Made by a program: the position numbers and the translations under genes. Below, in pieces: positions 11,501-22,865 of a stretch of DNA of 64,000 bases (the stretch's first letter is position 1; the number at the start of each line of letters is the position of its first letter). Where the stretch lies: positions 4,775,673-4,839,672 of the forward strand of contig OX359197.1 in assembly GCA_947172415.1 (NCBI GenBank). The letters run 5' to 3'. The DNA comes from Chondrosia reniformis. Lineage: Eukaryota; Porifera; Demospongiae; Chondrillida; Chondrillidae. The notes beneath the pieces were generated by a model. The model did no database searches and was not told the DNA's origin. It saw only the letters and a program-made list of their open reading frames with translations.

Positions 11501-14500
11501 GGATACACACTGATTTAAGAACTCCAAGATACAGATGGTCCATGCACTTAATATGGTGTGTGTGTGCTATATATAATATATAGTTATGAGACATTAAAGA
11601 TTATAATGACAACAGTGACCAATCAATTGCTGACTTAGTGCTAACTATGCCTCATGAATGTTGTAGCTTTAATTACGTACGTATTTACGTATTTTTGTAA
11701 TGACATGGTAGACACAGAGTGAATGGCATCGCCACACTAAATCCAGGAATGCATGATTGGATTTTAACAATGGCTCATACAACACTATATAGGACTACCG
11801 TATATAATTTCAAAATGCATGAGAGATAAAACTCTTCAATGTATATATACGTATATTCATGCATCTAAGTGGTTTCCTACCAATATGCTGTACTTATTAC
11901 ATTGTTGTAGACAATATTTCAACTTCAGAAGTACCATCTCACATGGAGGTATGACCTAAGTTCTTTATCAATGGAATTAATAGTGTATATACGTAAGGAT
12001 ATGTATATGACTGAGGACTTTTATCCCAATATTATTTTTAGCAGTATATATATATAGTACTACACAGTTCAAGTTACAAATTTAAGAGGTACAAGTGACT
12101 ATACAATATTAAAATTACAATCAAGTACTAGCTACACATGCAGTGCACATGCAAGTTACAAATTTAAAGAGATCCAAGTAATCCATAGGATAATCAGTAT
12201 TTTAAACAGTACAAGACTTTAGTCACGCTGTTGCAGGTTTTGAAATCCTCAACTACATAAAGAGTTGTACTGATAATCCACGGTAGAACACATGGCCTAC
12301 CAATTACATTTTCACACCTAGTATAGACTGAAGATAATGCATCTGCATGCCATATATCAACAAAGATTCCAGTCTTATATATCACTTGTATACCTCTTAG
12401 TATATATTTATACATGTTTCCTTTTAGTCAACTATTCCAACAAATGATAGAAAGACCTCTGAGCGGGTGTTAGAAGTGAATGCTCAATATATGGATACTC
12501 CACCTATGGAGCAAGTTAAACAGAGTACGGCACTTTCAAACTATGTACCCTTATACGTAGCTAGAAACTTACAGGGATTTTAATTTAACAGTTGTGGTGT
12601 TGTTGATATAACTGCCAAATTTAAATGCCATCAAATTTTCTAGCTATACTGTATTTATAACAAATTTTAAGAATAGGAATCTTCTTTTTAGAAATGGTTC
12701 ATTTAAGTCAACATAATATTAAACTGTGTTTTTAGACACCTAGAAGACTAAAGATGAACCATCTCAAAGCTGCCTGCATGAAACATAACCATCTGATAAT
12801 ACATATGTAATAGTCTACCTTGATTCACTTCATTTCTCTTATGTTGATGATTTAGCTACTTTTCATGCATATGATCCAGGTAATATGCAGAAACTAAACA
12901 TTGCTCAATATATCAAAAATTTAGTCACTACAAAAAAAATGTAGTTAATTCTTTTGCACTAACAACATGTTACCATGCACAATCTTTTGATCCACCATTT
13001 TTAACTTAAAATTAATAAAGCAATTAAATAAATAAGGTTGCAATTACTATTTCCAGTATTATGTTTCTGTCCTTCTGTGCAGTGCACGTGACTATTACAT
13101 CAACACCTACCAAAGAGGTAAGCTTAGAGGAGAGGTACAGTTTCAAGAAAGGTTTCAAGCTGAGGCCTTATCAGGAAGAGCTAGCTGAGCTTGGTATTAG
13201 TGGTCACAATTACATAGTGTGTGCTCCAACTGGATCTGGTAAGACTGCGGTGGCTGCAGCCGTGATTGCTAGCCACCTCAAGAAGAGGGAGGGGAAAGGG
13301 AAAGTGGTCTTTATAGTTAGTCGGGTTCCACTTGCCAGACAACAATCTGATCACTTGAAGAGTTACCTGCCTAACCTCAATACAGCCATAGACTATACAC
13401 ATGGCACTAGAGAGGTAGCACTGAAAGCCATCTTGCAGACTAGTGAGATTGTAGTGTGTACTCATGGTACATTCTACAATGACCTCAAACGAAACAATGT
13501 GAAGATGAGTGACATTTCGCTGCTAGTCCTTGATGAGTGTCACAATGCACGCCGTGCAAGCATATACGCACAAATAATGCATGAATATCTGAGTGCGAAG
13601 CTGTCCAGGAATGAGAATGTTCCACAGGTAGTTGGCTTGACAGCGACACCGGGGGCAGGTAGGTCTAAGGAGATAGCACTGAGTGACGTACAGACCCACT
13701 TGATTGACCTCTGTGCTCTACTGGATGCCAGCCGTGGGTACTGTATTGTTGAGAAGTACAAGCAAAATCTTGACGACACAGTATTTTCTGCCAGTATAGA
13801 AGTATGCACTACAAGTGGTAGAGACAGCACTGACTTATTCCTGTCTGAGGCTACCACTTTCATGGAGGAGATAGAGAAAGATCTGGATGTCCAACCGCCA
13901 GGTGCAAGGGATGATATTAGCTACTTGCAGTGGATAGAGAAACTGAGAAACCAATTATTTGCCAACAGTGAAGGCAGAGATAGAGAAGAGTTCCAAAAAA
14001 TATCATTGGCCCTGAATTTCCTGGAAGCATACTCTAGTACTATAGCCATTTACAAGGATTTGGCTGCTCCTCAAGCTTTAGATAACCTTGTAGAGTCCTT
14101 ACATCAATACGATGACCCTGAATCCCATCCCAATGCATTTTTACAATATTTGATAAGAAGACACTCAAAGATTCAAGATAAGCTTCAACATCTTGCATCA
14201 AAATATTCTGAAAGCGAACACTTAAGAAGATTGAAAGACCTCCTCTCAGTGCACTTTTTATACAAACCAAACACAAAAGCCATAATTTTTGCCCAAACCA
14301 AGTACCATGCCATTAGAATTAGCAAATGGATTAGTGATACCTTCAAATTCAATGAAATAAAAATTCGAGCAGACTTTTGCATTGGCCACAAAGGAGAAGG
14401 AAGAGATGATCGATTTGGAATGACAAGTAAACAACAATATAATGTTCTGCAAAAGTTTCGTGAAGACAAAGTAAATGTTCTGGTTGCCACATCTGTACTG

Positions 14501-15247
14501 GAGGAAGGGCTGGATGTACCCGACTGTAATTTGATAATTCGTTTCCTGTATGTCAAGGATGAAATATCTCGCAAACAGACTGGAGGAAGGGGCAGAAGCA
14601 AGGACACAAGGCACTATGCTTTGTTGGAGAGTGGGTCAAAGGAAGAACAGAGAGAAAAGTTGAACCAGTTCAAGGACCAGCTAGTAGAATGTGCTTTGGA
14701 ATTGATGAAAAGTAAATCCCTAGAAGCACTTAGTTCTGAGATTTCATCAAGACAAATCCAGATATTGAAGGTTGTAGAGGAAGAAAGGTTTCGCAAGCAG
14801 AAACGAAAGGCTTACATTCCAGAACAAGTAACGCTTTTCTGCAAAGGTTGTCGTGCATTTGTTTGCAATGGGCAAGATCTGAGAGTGATTGAAAACAGTC
14901 ACCATGTTGTGATGGATCAGAGCATCTGGGATCGAGTAATAGTGAAGACCCATGAAGCTAAGGGAAAGGATTTGCCCAAGGGGACACTGAAGAAAGAAAA
15001 GAAAATATCTTGCAAAATATGTGAATATCAGCGATGGGGGATCTCATGCATATTCCCCAACTCCTGTGGCCTTGAACTTCCTGTTCTGAAATGCAAAGAC
15101 TTGGTATTTGAGTACTATAACCCTCTAATTGGAATAGGTACAACCTCCATGCCACATTCCAAGTGGACCCAAGCCCTTTTTGAGGTGGAAGACTATGACT
15201 CTACCAAGTACAACTTGGGGAAATACATACTATCTTCTGAACAATAA
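8560..15247 (+). CDS. RLR-C: RIG-I-like receptor (CARD-like, linker, DExD/H helicase, zinc regulatory domain)
   Basis: Predicted cytosolic double-stranded RNA sensor of the RIG-I/MDA5/LGP2 family. Exon model: ATG exon 8560-8575 (perfect GTAAGT donor, phase not reconciled with the next exon), CARD-like 9257-9539, linkers 9638-9729, 9800-9878, cassette 10064-10252, duplicated linkers 10732-10823 and 10891-10969, then 11131-11234, 11365-11458, 11911-11948, 12428-12524, and helicase 13083-15247. From the CARD exon on, all phases agree (3312 nt, 1103 aa). Visible motifs: P-loop APTGSGKT ending at 13246, DECH 13532-13543, TATPGAG, VATSVLEEGLD, motif VI GGRGRS (14583-14600), and two CxxC pairs (14840-14851, 15011-15022) of the RIG-I C-terminal RNA-binding domain. 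It has one CARD-like domain where RIG-I has two. The helicase ORF also has its own ATG at 13061, so a CARD-less, LGP2-like product is possible. The family call is firm; the 5' end is not. Confidence 0.88.
10064..10252 (+). other. Cassette exon unique to RLR-C, basic and Ser/Thr-rich
   Basis: It has a clean acceptor (TTGTTCAG), a GTGAGT donor, and phase 1 at both ends, so inclusion or skipping keeps the frame. It encodes about 63 residues rich in Ser, Thr, His and Arg, with a basic patch SPKRHKR that resembles a nuclear localisation signal. Units B and D have nothing similar. A second copy of the flanking L1-L2 linker exons follows it, so it arrived with, or next to, an internal duplication. 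Confidence 0.65.
12055..12400. repeat. Half copy of the foldback element in the L5-L6 intron of RLR-C
   Basis: It starts with AGTACTACACAG within a TA-rich tract and matches one arm of the 121-1484 element (for example the stretch reading GCAGGTTTTGAAATCCTCAA), ending near 12370. It lies between linker exons L5 (ends 11948) and L6 (starts 12428), the same place as in RLR-A. The equivalent introns of B (5066-5207) and D (17947-18108) lack it. Confidence 0.75.
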
Positions 15248-15727
15248 CTCTTAAAACATTTACAGTTACTGGATTTTCCAAGCCATATCAATTAGCATGC
15301 AAAGTATACAACATACATATATGCAATAATAACTTTTTCAGAATATTATATCTATACAGTTTATTTTCTTCTTTAAAGATATTTTTCTATAGTGTTTCTG
15401 TTATTTTGGCTAAAATTATTTACCATCCACTTCCAATATTGACGTTACGTATAAGCGAGTTAGCTGTTCATTCCCTTGGGACTATCCCCCAGAAGTATTT
15501 AATGACATCATTCGAAAGTTACGACGAATCATCTCTAGGTGCGCTATTTCATATAATCGTTACATTGTGTAATTGTGTAGGGATGATAGTTCTCTGTCAG
15601 ACATTAACTTGTCCCAAGTTTCTTTTTTAAAGTTGATTACTTCACCTTAATAGATCTCCTCGCCGATCAGATCAATATTATACACAACATTAACAGTGAT
15701 CTAACTATATAGTCCTTCATACGCAAT
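15248..15727 (+). promoter_or_regulatory. Probable RLR-D promoter region with kappaB-like palindrome
   Basis: Nearly the same sequence as 8071-8559, with GGGACTATCCC at 15478-15488 and TGACGTTACG near 15440. It lies between the RLR-C stop and the RLR-D ATG exon. Regulatory role inferred from conservation and position only. Confidence 0.5.
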
Positions 15728-18700
15728 ATGGAACAATCAACAAGTAAGTGAAGGATGTTATGTAATTTACACAAGATATCTCTGTTGTATAATATTGTCA
15801 GTTTGTTTTTATGTTGATTAAACCACTGAAGAAGGCATTTAAGTATTGTATACGTATCCAAAGGCTCATGTAATCGCAACATTATATATAATATATAGGC
15901 TACAATACATCAACCATGAATGTATTATATTTCGAGGACTGAGAAAAGGGTCAATTTGGGTCATTAAGTTCATTTTAAGGATTGATGTTATAATGTATAT
16001 AGAATGACTAGCCTCTTGGAAACATAGTTTAAGACCAGTATGGCCTTGGAGTTCATATCATTCAGAATATAGGTTTCCCCATTATGAAATGGTAAAGTTC
16101 AACCTTTTCAATTCCCCATACCTTGTACCTGTCTAAAGATAACCCCTTTCCCCAGTCGATGGCACATATTTTGTAGTCTGCACTATCGACTAGGAATGAT
16201 TTTTTATATTATTTATCTGTTTGCCTAAATGGCTAATATAGTCACCACCAAGTATGCATAAAATATTATGTGTACACACGTTGTTTACACACAGAATCAA
16301 TATTAACATGTATATATATATATATACAGTATCCTGCAACTTTAAAATGTATTATATATTGTATGCAAATCCATGCCTACTTCTTTATAAGATTATAGAA
16401 AAAATGTAAAAAAGAAAATCCGAGGCTTTCAAGACACTATACTACATGCAATATTGGAAGATTGCGATATACGAAGAGTATCCACTCACCTTAAAACAAG
16501 TAAAGTGATTAATTCTGATGAACTAGAATCGATAAGTAAGGCAAGCAACAGACGTGAAGCCAATGGAAAATTTTATGAAATTCTGGATGGTGATCCAAGT
16601 CAAAGGAAACTAAAAATTCTAGCTGAAGTTCTGTTTACAGATGAAACTCATGATGGGCACAAAGAATTAGCTGAAGAAGTTGAAAAGTTCCTCAAAGGTA
16701 TTTAGTTTTGTTAGTATAGTCTTATGTATGTACTGATTATATATACAAGTTTTAGATGTATGACAATGTGTCCTATTTTTAATAGAACTTGAATCTAGTG
16801 GACCAAGTCCTGTAGCCTTAGGTAGCACTTCTATTCAGATACATCCACCAACAGGCACACAAAGATCAGTTTCACTAGTGAGCTAATTTTAGGGATTGTG
16901 CAATAACAAAAACTGTTTACATTTTTTTTATCTTTTTTCTTTTAACCAGCCAAGTCATGTGGATAAGGTTCCCCCAAAGGATGCTTTTCTGAGCAAACAA
17001 TTGCAAGCATGCACAGTCAAGCCTAATCGTTAGTTATAAGCTACATACATGTATTAAGATTTACTATTATGGCTTTCAGTATTAAATAACCTTATAAATG
17101 TGTGTTTATATTCAAAATGAATTTAAATGTCCTTTTGCATGATTACAGTTCAAGGAGAAAATGAGGGACATTTGTTAAAAATTTCTGGTCATGATTTAGC
17201 CCCACATGAGACCAGGGAATCCTCATTTCAAAGATCTACATCAATAAAAATGGTTAGGTGCAAAGCTGTTTATTGGATACTGTAATACAGCTGTATCCAT
17301 TATATATTTGAATATACTTGCATATTAGAGTATACTGTAACTTGATGCTAATCTAAAATTCACTGACTTCTTTAATGTATATAGGACGAACCAGAAGCAA
17401 TAACTGTTGGTGATGTTCAAATGGATACGGACCACACTTTGCCTATGGTCAGATCAAGGGGTGGAGCAAAAGGTAAGCTTTAATAAAATTACAAAGCAAT
17501 ATATAGTATTATCAGGATACATACTGATTTAAGAACTCCAAGATACAGATGGTCCATGCACTTAATATGGTGTGTGTGTGCTGTATAATATATAGTTATG
17601 AGACATTAATGATTATAATGACAACTATGACCAACCAACTTAGAAATGATGCCACTCTGTGTACATGTCTACCATGTCATTACACAAATAGGTAGCTACA
17701 ACATTCCTGAGGCATAGTTAGCATTGTTTACCCACACTAAATCCAGGAATGCATGATTGGATTTTAACAATGGCTCATACAACACTATAAAGGACTGCCG
17801 TATATAATTTTACAATGCATGAGAGAGATAAAACTCTTCAATGTATATGTATATTCATGCATCTAAGTGGTTTCCTACCAATATGTTGTACTTATTACAT
17901 TGTTGTAGACAATATATCAACTTCAGAAGCACCATCTCACATGAAGGTATGACCTAATTACATAAATAAGTACATCTTTATTATCAGAATTATACAGTGT
18001 ATGTATATGACTGAGAACTCTCACCATAATAATATTTTTAGCAGTATATATATATATATATATCACAGGTATACCTCTTAGTATATATTTATACATGCTT
18101 CATTTTAGTCAACTATTCCAACAAATGATATGAGGACCTCTGAGCGGGTGTTAGAAGAAGTGAATTATATGGATACTCAACCTATGGAGCCAGTTAAACA
18201 GAGTATGGCACTTTAAACCTATATATGTACCATTATAGCCAGAAACGTATGGGGATTTTAATTTGACAGTTTGGTCGTGTTGTGGATATAACTGCCAAAT
18301 TTAAATGCCATCAAATTTTCTAGCTATACTGGATATATAACCAAGAAGTTAGATGATAGGAATTCCTTCTAACCACGCCCAACATATCTTTGAGATGGTT
18401 CATTTAATCCAACTTCTCAAAATATCAAACTGTGTCTTTAGACATCCAAAGGACTAAAGATGAACCATCTTAAAGCTGCCTACATGAAACACAACCATCT
18501 GATAATACAAATGCAACAGTCTACCCTGATTCACTTCACTTCACTTATGGTGATGCATTAGCCACAGGCTACTTTTCATGCATGGGCCCCAGGTAATATG
18601 CAGAGACTAAATCAAATAAATAGCAAAAAATTATTTAATAAATCAAAACTTTAGTCCCTACAAAAAGTGTAGTAATTTGAAGGACTTCTGCGTGGCTAGA

Positions 18701-21524
18701 TTCTAACATTCTTTGAAACAATAAGGAACTCCACTAGCCAAATCGTTAGACTGTTGTCACTGTCAATTTGATCAAACCTTTCAACCCAATCCTGGGCCCT
18801 CATCAGCAAGAAAATAATCTTACAAAAATCTGGCAGTCTTACACAATTGCACAATTGACAGTGACAACAGTCTAACGATTTGGCTAGTGGAGTTCCTTAT
18901 TGTTTAAAAGAAATGTAGTCATTGCTGTTGATTCTTTTGCACTAACGACATGTTACCATGCACCATCTTTTGATCCACCAATTTGATCAAACGTTTCAAC
19001 CCAATCCTGGGCCCTCATCAGTGTAAGACTGCCAGATTTTTGTAAGATTATTTTCTTGCTGATGAGGGCCCAGGATTGGGTTGAAAGGTTTGATCAAATT
19101 GACAGTGACAACAGTCTAACGATTTGGCTAGTGGAGTTCATTATTGTTTAAAAGAATGTTAGAATCTAGCCACGCAGAAGTCCTTCAAATTACTACACTT
19201 TTTGTAGGGACTAAAGTTTTGATTTATTAAATAATTTTTTGCTATTTATTTGATTTAGTCTCTTAGTTTTTTACTTAAAATCAATAAAGCAATTAACTGT
19301 ATTAAACAAATAAGGTTGCAATTACTATTTCCAGTATTACTTCTGTGCAGTGCACGTGACTACTACATCAACACCTACCAAAGAGGTAAGCTTAGAGGAG
19401 AAGTACAGTTTCAAGAAAGGTTTCAAGCTGAGGCCTTATCAGGAAGAGCTAGCTGAGCTTGGTATTAGTGGTCACAATTACGTAGTGTGTGCTCCAACTG
19501 GATCTGGTAAGACTGCGGTGGCTGCAGCCGTGATTGCTAGCCACCTCAAGAAGACGGAGGGGAAAGGGAAAGTGGTCTTTATAGTTAGTCGGGTTCCACT
19601 TGCCAGACAACAATCTGATCACTTGAAGAGTTACCTGCCTAACCTCAGTACAGCCATAGACTATACACATGGCACAAGAGAGGTAGCACTGAAAGCCATC
19701 TTGCAGACTAGTGAGATTGTAGTGTGTACTCATGGTACATTCTACAATGACCTCAAACGAAACAATGTGAAGATGAGTGACATTTCGCTGCTAGTCCTTG
19801 ATGAGTGTCACAATGCACGCCGTGCAAGCATATATGCACAAATAATGCATGAATATCTGAGTGCAAAGCTGTCCAGGAATGAGAATGTTCCACAGGTAGT
19901 TGGCTTGACAGCGACACCGGGGGCAGGTAGGTCTAAGGAGACAGCACTGAGCGATGTACAGGCCCACTTGATTGACCTCTGTGCTCTACTGGATGCCAGC
20001 CGTGGGTACTGTATTGTTGAGAAGCACAAGCAAAATCTTGACGACACAGTATTTTCTGCCAGTATAGAGGTATGCCCTACAAGTGGTAGAGACAGCACCG
20101 ACTTCTTCCTGACTGAGGCTACCACTTTCATGGAAGAGATAGAAAAAGATCTGGATGTCCAACCACCAGGTGCAAGGGATGACATTAGCTACTTGCAGTG
20201 GATAGAGAAACTGAGAAACCAATTATTTGCCAACAGTGATAGCAGAGACACAGAGGACTTTCAGAAGACATCTCTGTCATTGGACTTCCTGGAAGCATAC
20301 TCTAGTGCTTTAGCCATTTACAAGGATTTGGCTGCTCCTCAAGCTTTAGATAACCTTGTAGAGTCCTTATATCAATACGATGACCCTGAATCTCTGGTCA
20401 CCAAGCATTCTCAAAGGCTGATGAAGAGGCACTCAAGGATACAAGCTTCACTCAGACAGCTTGCCATAGAAAATTCTGAGAGTGAGCATTTACAAAAACT
20501 AGAAGAGCTTCTCCTATTGCACTTTACATACAAGCCCAATTCAAAAGCCATAATATTTGCTCAAACCAAGTATCATGCTGTATGCCTTAGCAAATGGATT
20601 GGCAACACTTTCAAATTCCACAACTTTGCAGGGCAACCTATGATTCGGGCTGACTACTGCATTGGTCATAGAGGAGAGGATAATGACGATCGATTTGGCA
20701 TGACTGGAAGGCAGCAAACCAATGCCCTTGAAAAATTTCGCAATTACAAACTGAATGTACTGGTAGCCACATCTGTACTAGAAGAGGGTCTAGATGTACC
20801 AGAATGCAATCTAATTATTCGCTTTCTTTATGTCAAGGATGAAATATCTCGCAAGCAGACTGGAGGAAGGGGCAGAAGCAAGGGCTCAAAGCATTATGCT
20901 GTTTTGGAAGGTGGCTCAAAGGCAGAGCAGAGAGAAAAATTAAACCAGTTCAAGGACCAGTTGGTAGAGAGTGCCCTTGAATTGATGAGAAATAAATCGG
21001 TTGAAGAACTTGATTTTGAAATCAAAACAAGGCAAAGGCAGATCTTGACAGCTGTAGAGGAGGAAAGGCTTCGTAAGCTAAATCAAAAGGTGTACACTCC
21101 AGAACAGGTCACACTATATTGTAGAGGTTGTGGAGCATTTGTATGCAAGGGACAAGATCTGAGAGTGATCGAAAACAGTCACCATGCTGTCCTGGATAGA
21201 AGCATTTGGAAACGTGTAGTAGTGAAAATACATGAAGCCAAGGGAAAGGAATTGCCCAAGGGGGCACTGAAGATGGAGAAAAGAATTTCTTGTAAAAAGT
21301 GTCGTTATCAAAGTTGGGGGATCTCATGCATATTCCCCAACTCCTGTGGCCTTGAACTTCCTGTTCTGAAATGCAAGTACTTGATATTTGAGTACTATAA
21401 CCCTCTAATTGGAATAGGTACAACCTCCATGCCACATTCCAAGTGGACCCAAGCCCTCTTTGAGGTGGAAGACTATGACTCTACTAAGTACAACTTGGGG
21501 AAATACATACTCTCTTCTGAATGA
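15728..21524 (+). CDS. RLR-D: RIG-I-like receptor (CARD-like, linker, DExD/H helicase, zinc regulatory domain)
   Basis: Second intact RLR of the array. Exon model: ATG exon 15728-15743, CARD-like 16415-16697, linkers 16786-16877, 16950-17028, 17149-17252, 17385-17472, 17909-17946, 18109-18202, and helicase 19351-21524. From the CARD exon on, the phases sum to 2952 nt (983 aa). P-loop at about 19491-19514, DECH 19800-19811, motif VI near 20863-20880, and CxxC pairs in the C-terminal RNA-binding domain are present. It lacks the cassette exon and the linker duplication of RLR-C. Relative to C it has lost ten bases at the first of two alternative helicase acceptors (near 19339), including the internal ATG, so it seems to need splicing from L6 to the acceptor ending at 19350. 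Its first 870 and last 200 helicase bases are almost identical to C while the middle (about 20394-21310) is clearly diverged. The 5' first-exon junction is unresolved. Confidence 0.87.
18602..19263. repeat. Large nested palindrome in the intron before the RLR-D helicase exon
   Basis: Arms 18602-18844 and 19021-19263 are 243-base inverted copies with few mismatches. The 176-base spacer itself holds a second copy of part of the right arm (about 18854-18909) and of part of the left arm (about 18981-19020), around an intronic stretch shared with the other units. The outer part of each arm is host intron sequence present in all units, so the event inverted and duplicated host DNA as well as new sequence. 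Confidence 0.85.
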
Positions 21525-22865
21525 TAACTCGTAGAAACAAACAGATACATATAACATTGTGGTTGCATATACATGCATATAGACACTGTTTAGACAATCC
21601 TTTTCTATACGTATATTTTCCTATAGAACTATTTATTATAGTGTTTTGTACAAAAAATTCTACTGAATATAAGTGTCCAGGAAGATTGAAGTGCATATAA
21701 GTGCAACTACTAGATAAAGGAATCAAAAACCTGTAAATCTGTAATTGTATTATTATACCTGTAAGCCCACAGGATCAAATCTCAGGTTTAATAATGGCAT
21801 GGAGCCTATTTGAAACTTCTTGAACAGCCAGGTTTCAAAGGGTGCTCAAGTATACGTATGTGCTAGTAGATTAATTTTCACAGCCCCCTTTCCAAGTTTA
21901 TAGATACTTATATATATTTTTTAATTGGCCTGGGTTATAGTTGCGGAGCTGGTAGTTAAGGGTATTCTTCTGAAACTAATGACTTTGGCACCCTTTCTAT
22001 AACTTCTGAAACCTGGAAATTCAAAGCGTTTCAAGTAGGTTTCATGCCCTCTGAAACCTGAGATTTGATTACTTAATTCTTAAACTTAAGGAAAAAAGAA
22101 ATGACAATTTTGACAGATGAATTTATAAGATATAGAAAGGTCTAGAATTGCAATTTTGAATCTCTGTTTCCTAAGATTTTTACTCTTTGAAATGCACCAT
22201 GCACTACAAGAGATGCAGCACTTTGCTATACACCTGACCGATCGAAGAGCAGAACCTTCTTCACAAGTAGTGTTCCAATTTCCCTCCATTTGTCTATATA
22301 GATCTGCTAATTTTGGAATATACATATGTACATAATGTATTATAATTAATCTAATTTACCTAGTATGGTAGATTTGTGTTGCTGAAGATTTACATAGACA
22401 AAGCCACTTAAAATTTAGAAGTAGGGATGGCAAGGCTTGCAACAATGAGTAGCTATAGCACATGTATATAGATCTAGAAAACGTAACAAAGCAAAGACAG
22501 TGTTCATGTATGTACATGTGATAATGCCAACTATACAGAAGTGGCATACTGAGACATAACCACACATATATACAGTATACTTCTATGTTTGGGTGCCTCA
22601 TGACATACTTATATAGGTGTACTTAAATAACTGTGATGATAAACTCAAGCAGGGAGAAGTTTTCATAAATCATGATCAAGGCACCAATATTATTGTGGAT
22701 TGCACTTTTGGGTTTCAGGGGGAAGGGAAGTTAACCAGGTTTAGTATATTCATTAGTCTGTGGCTAAGCTATAGCACAAGGAATTTTAGTGGTCAGTATA
22801 AAATACGTTCTAATGTACTCTGCATTACTACAACTCTGAAACAGCTGAAGGGTTGTTTTAAAGGA
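21525..22865. other. Intergenic, with a decayed foldback arm at 22423-22600
   Basis: Between the RLR-D stop and the fibrinogen-related gene I see no convincing exon. 22423-22600 starts AGTAGGGATGGCA and is a diverged match to the left arm of the element at 31282-31430 (shared GAAGTGGCATACTGA and CTTCTATGTTTGGG). The remainder is AT-rich sequence. Confidence 0.6.

Noticed and set aside
6004-15155. Many minus-strand frames inside the RLR helicase exons (e.g. 14185-14607)
   Set aside because: They are shadows of the helicase reading frame and repeat identically in each unit.
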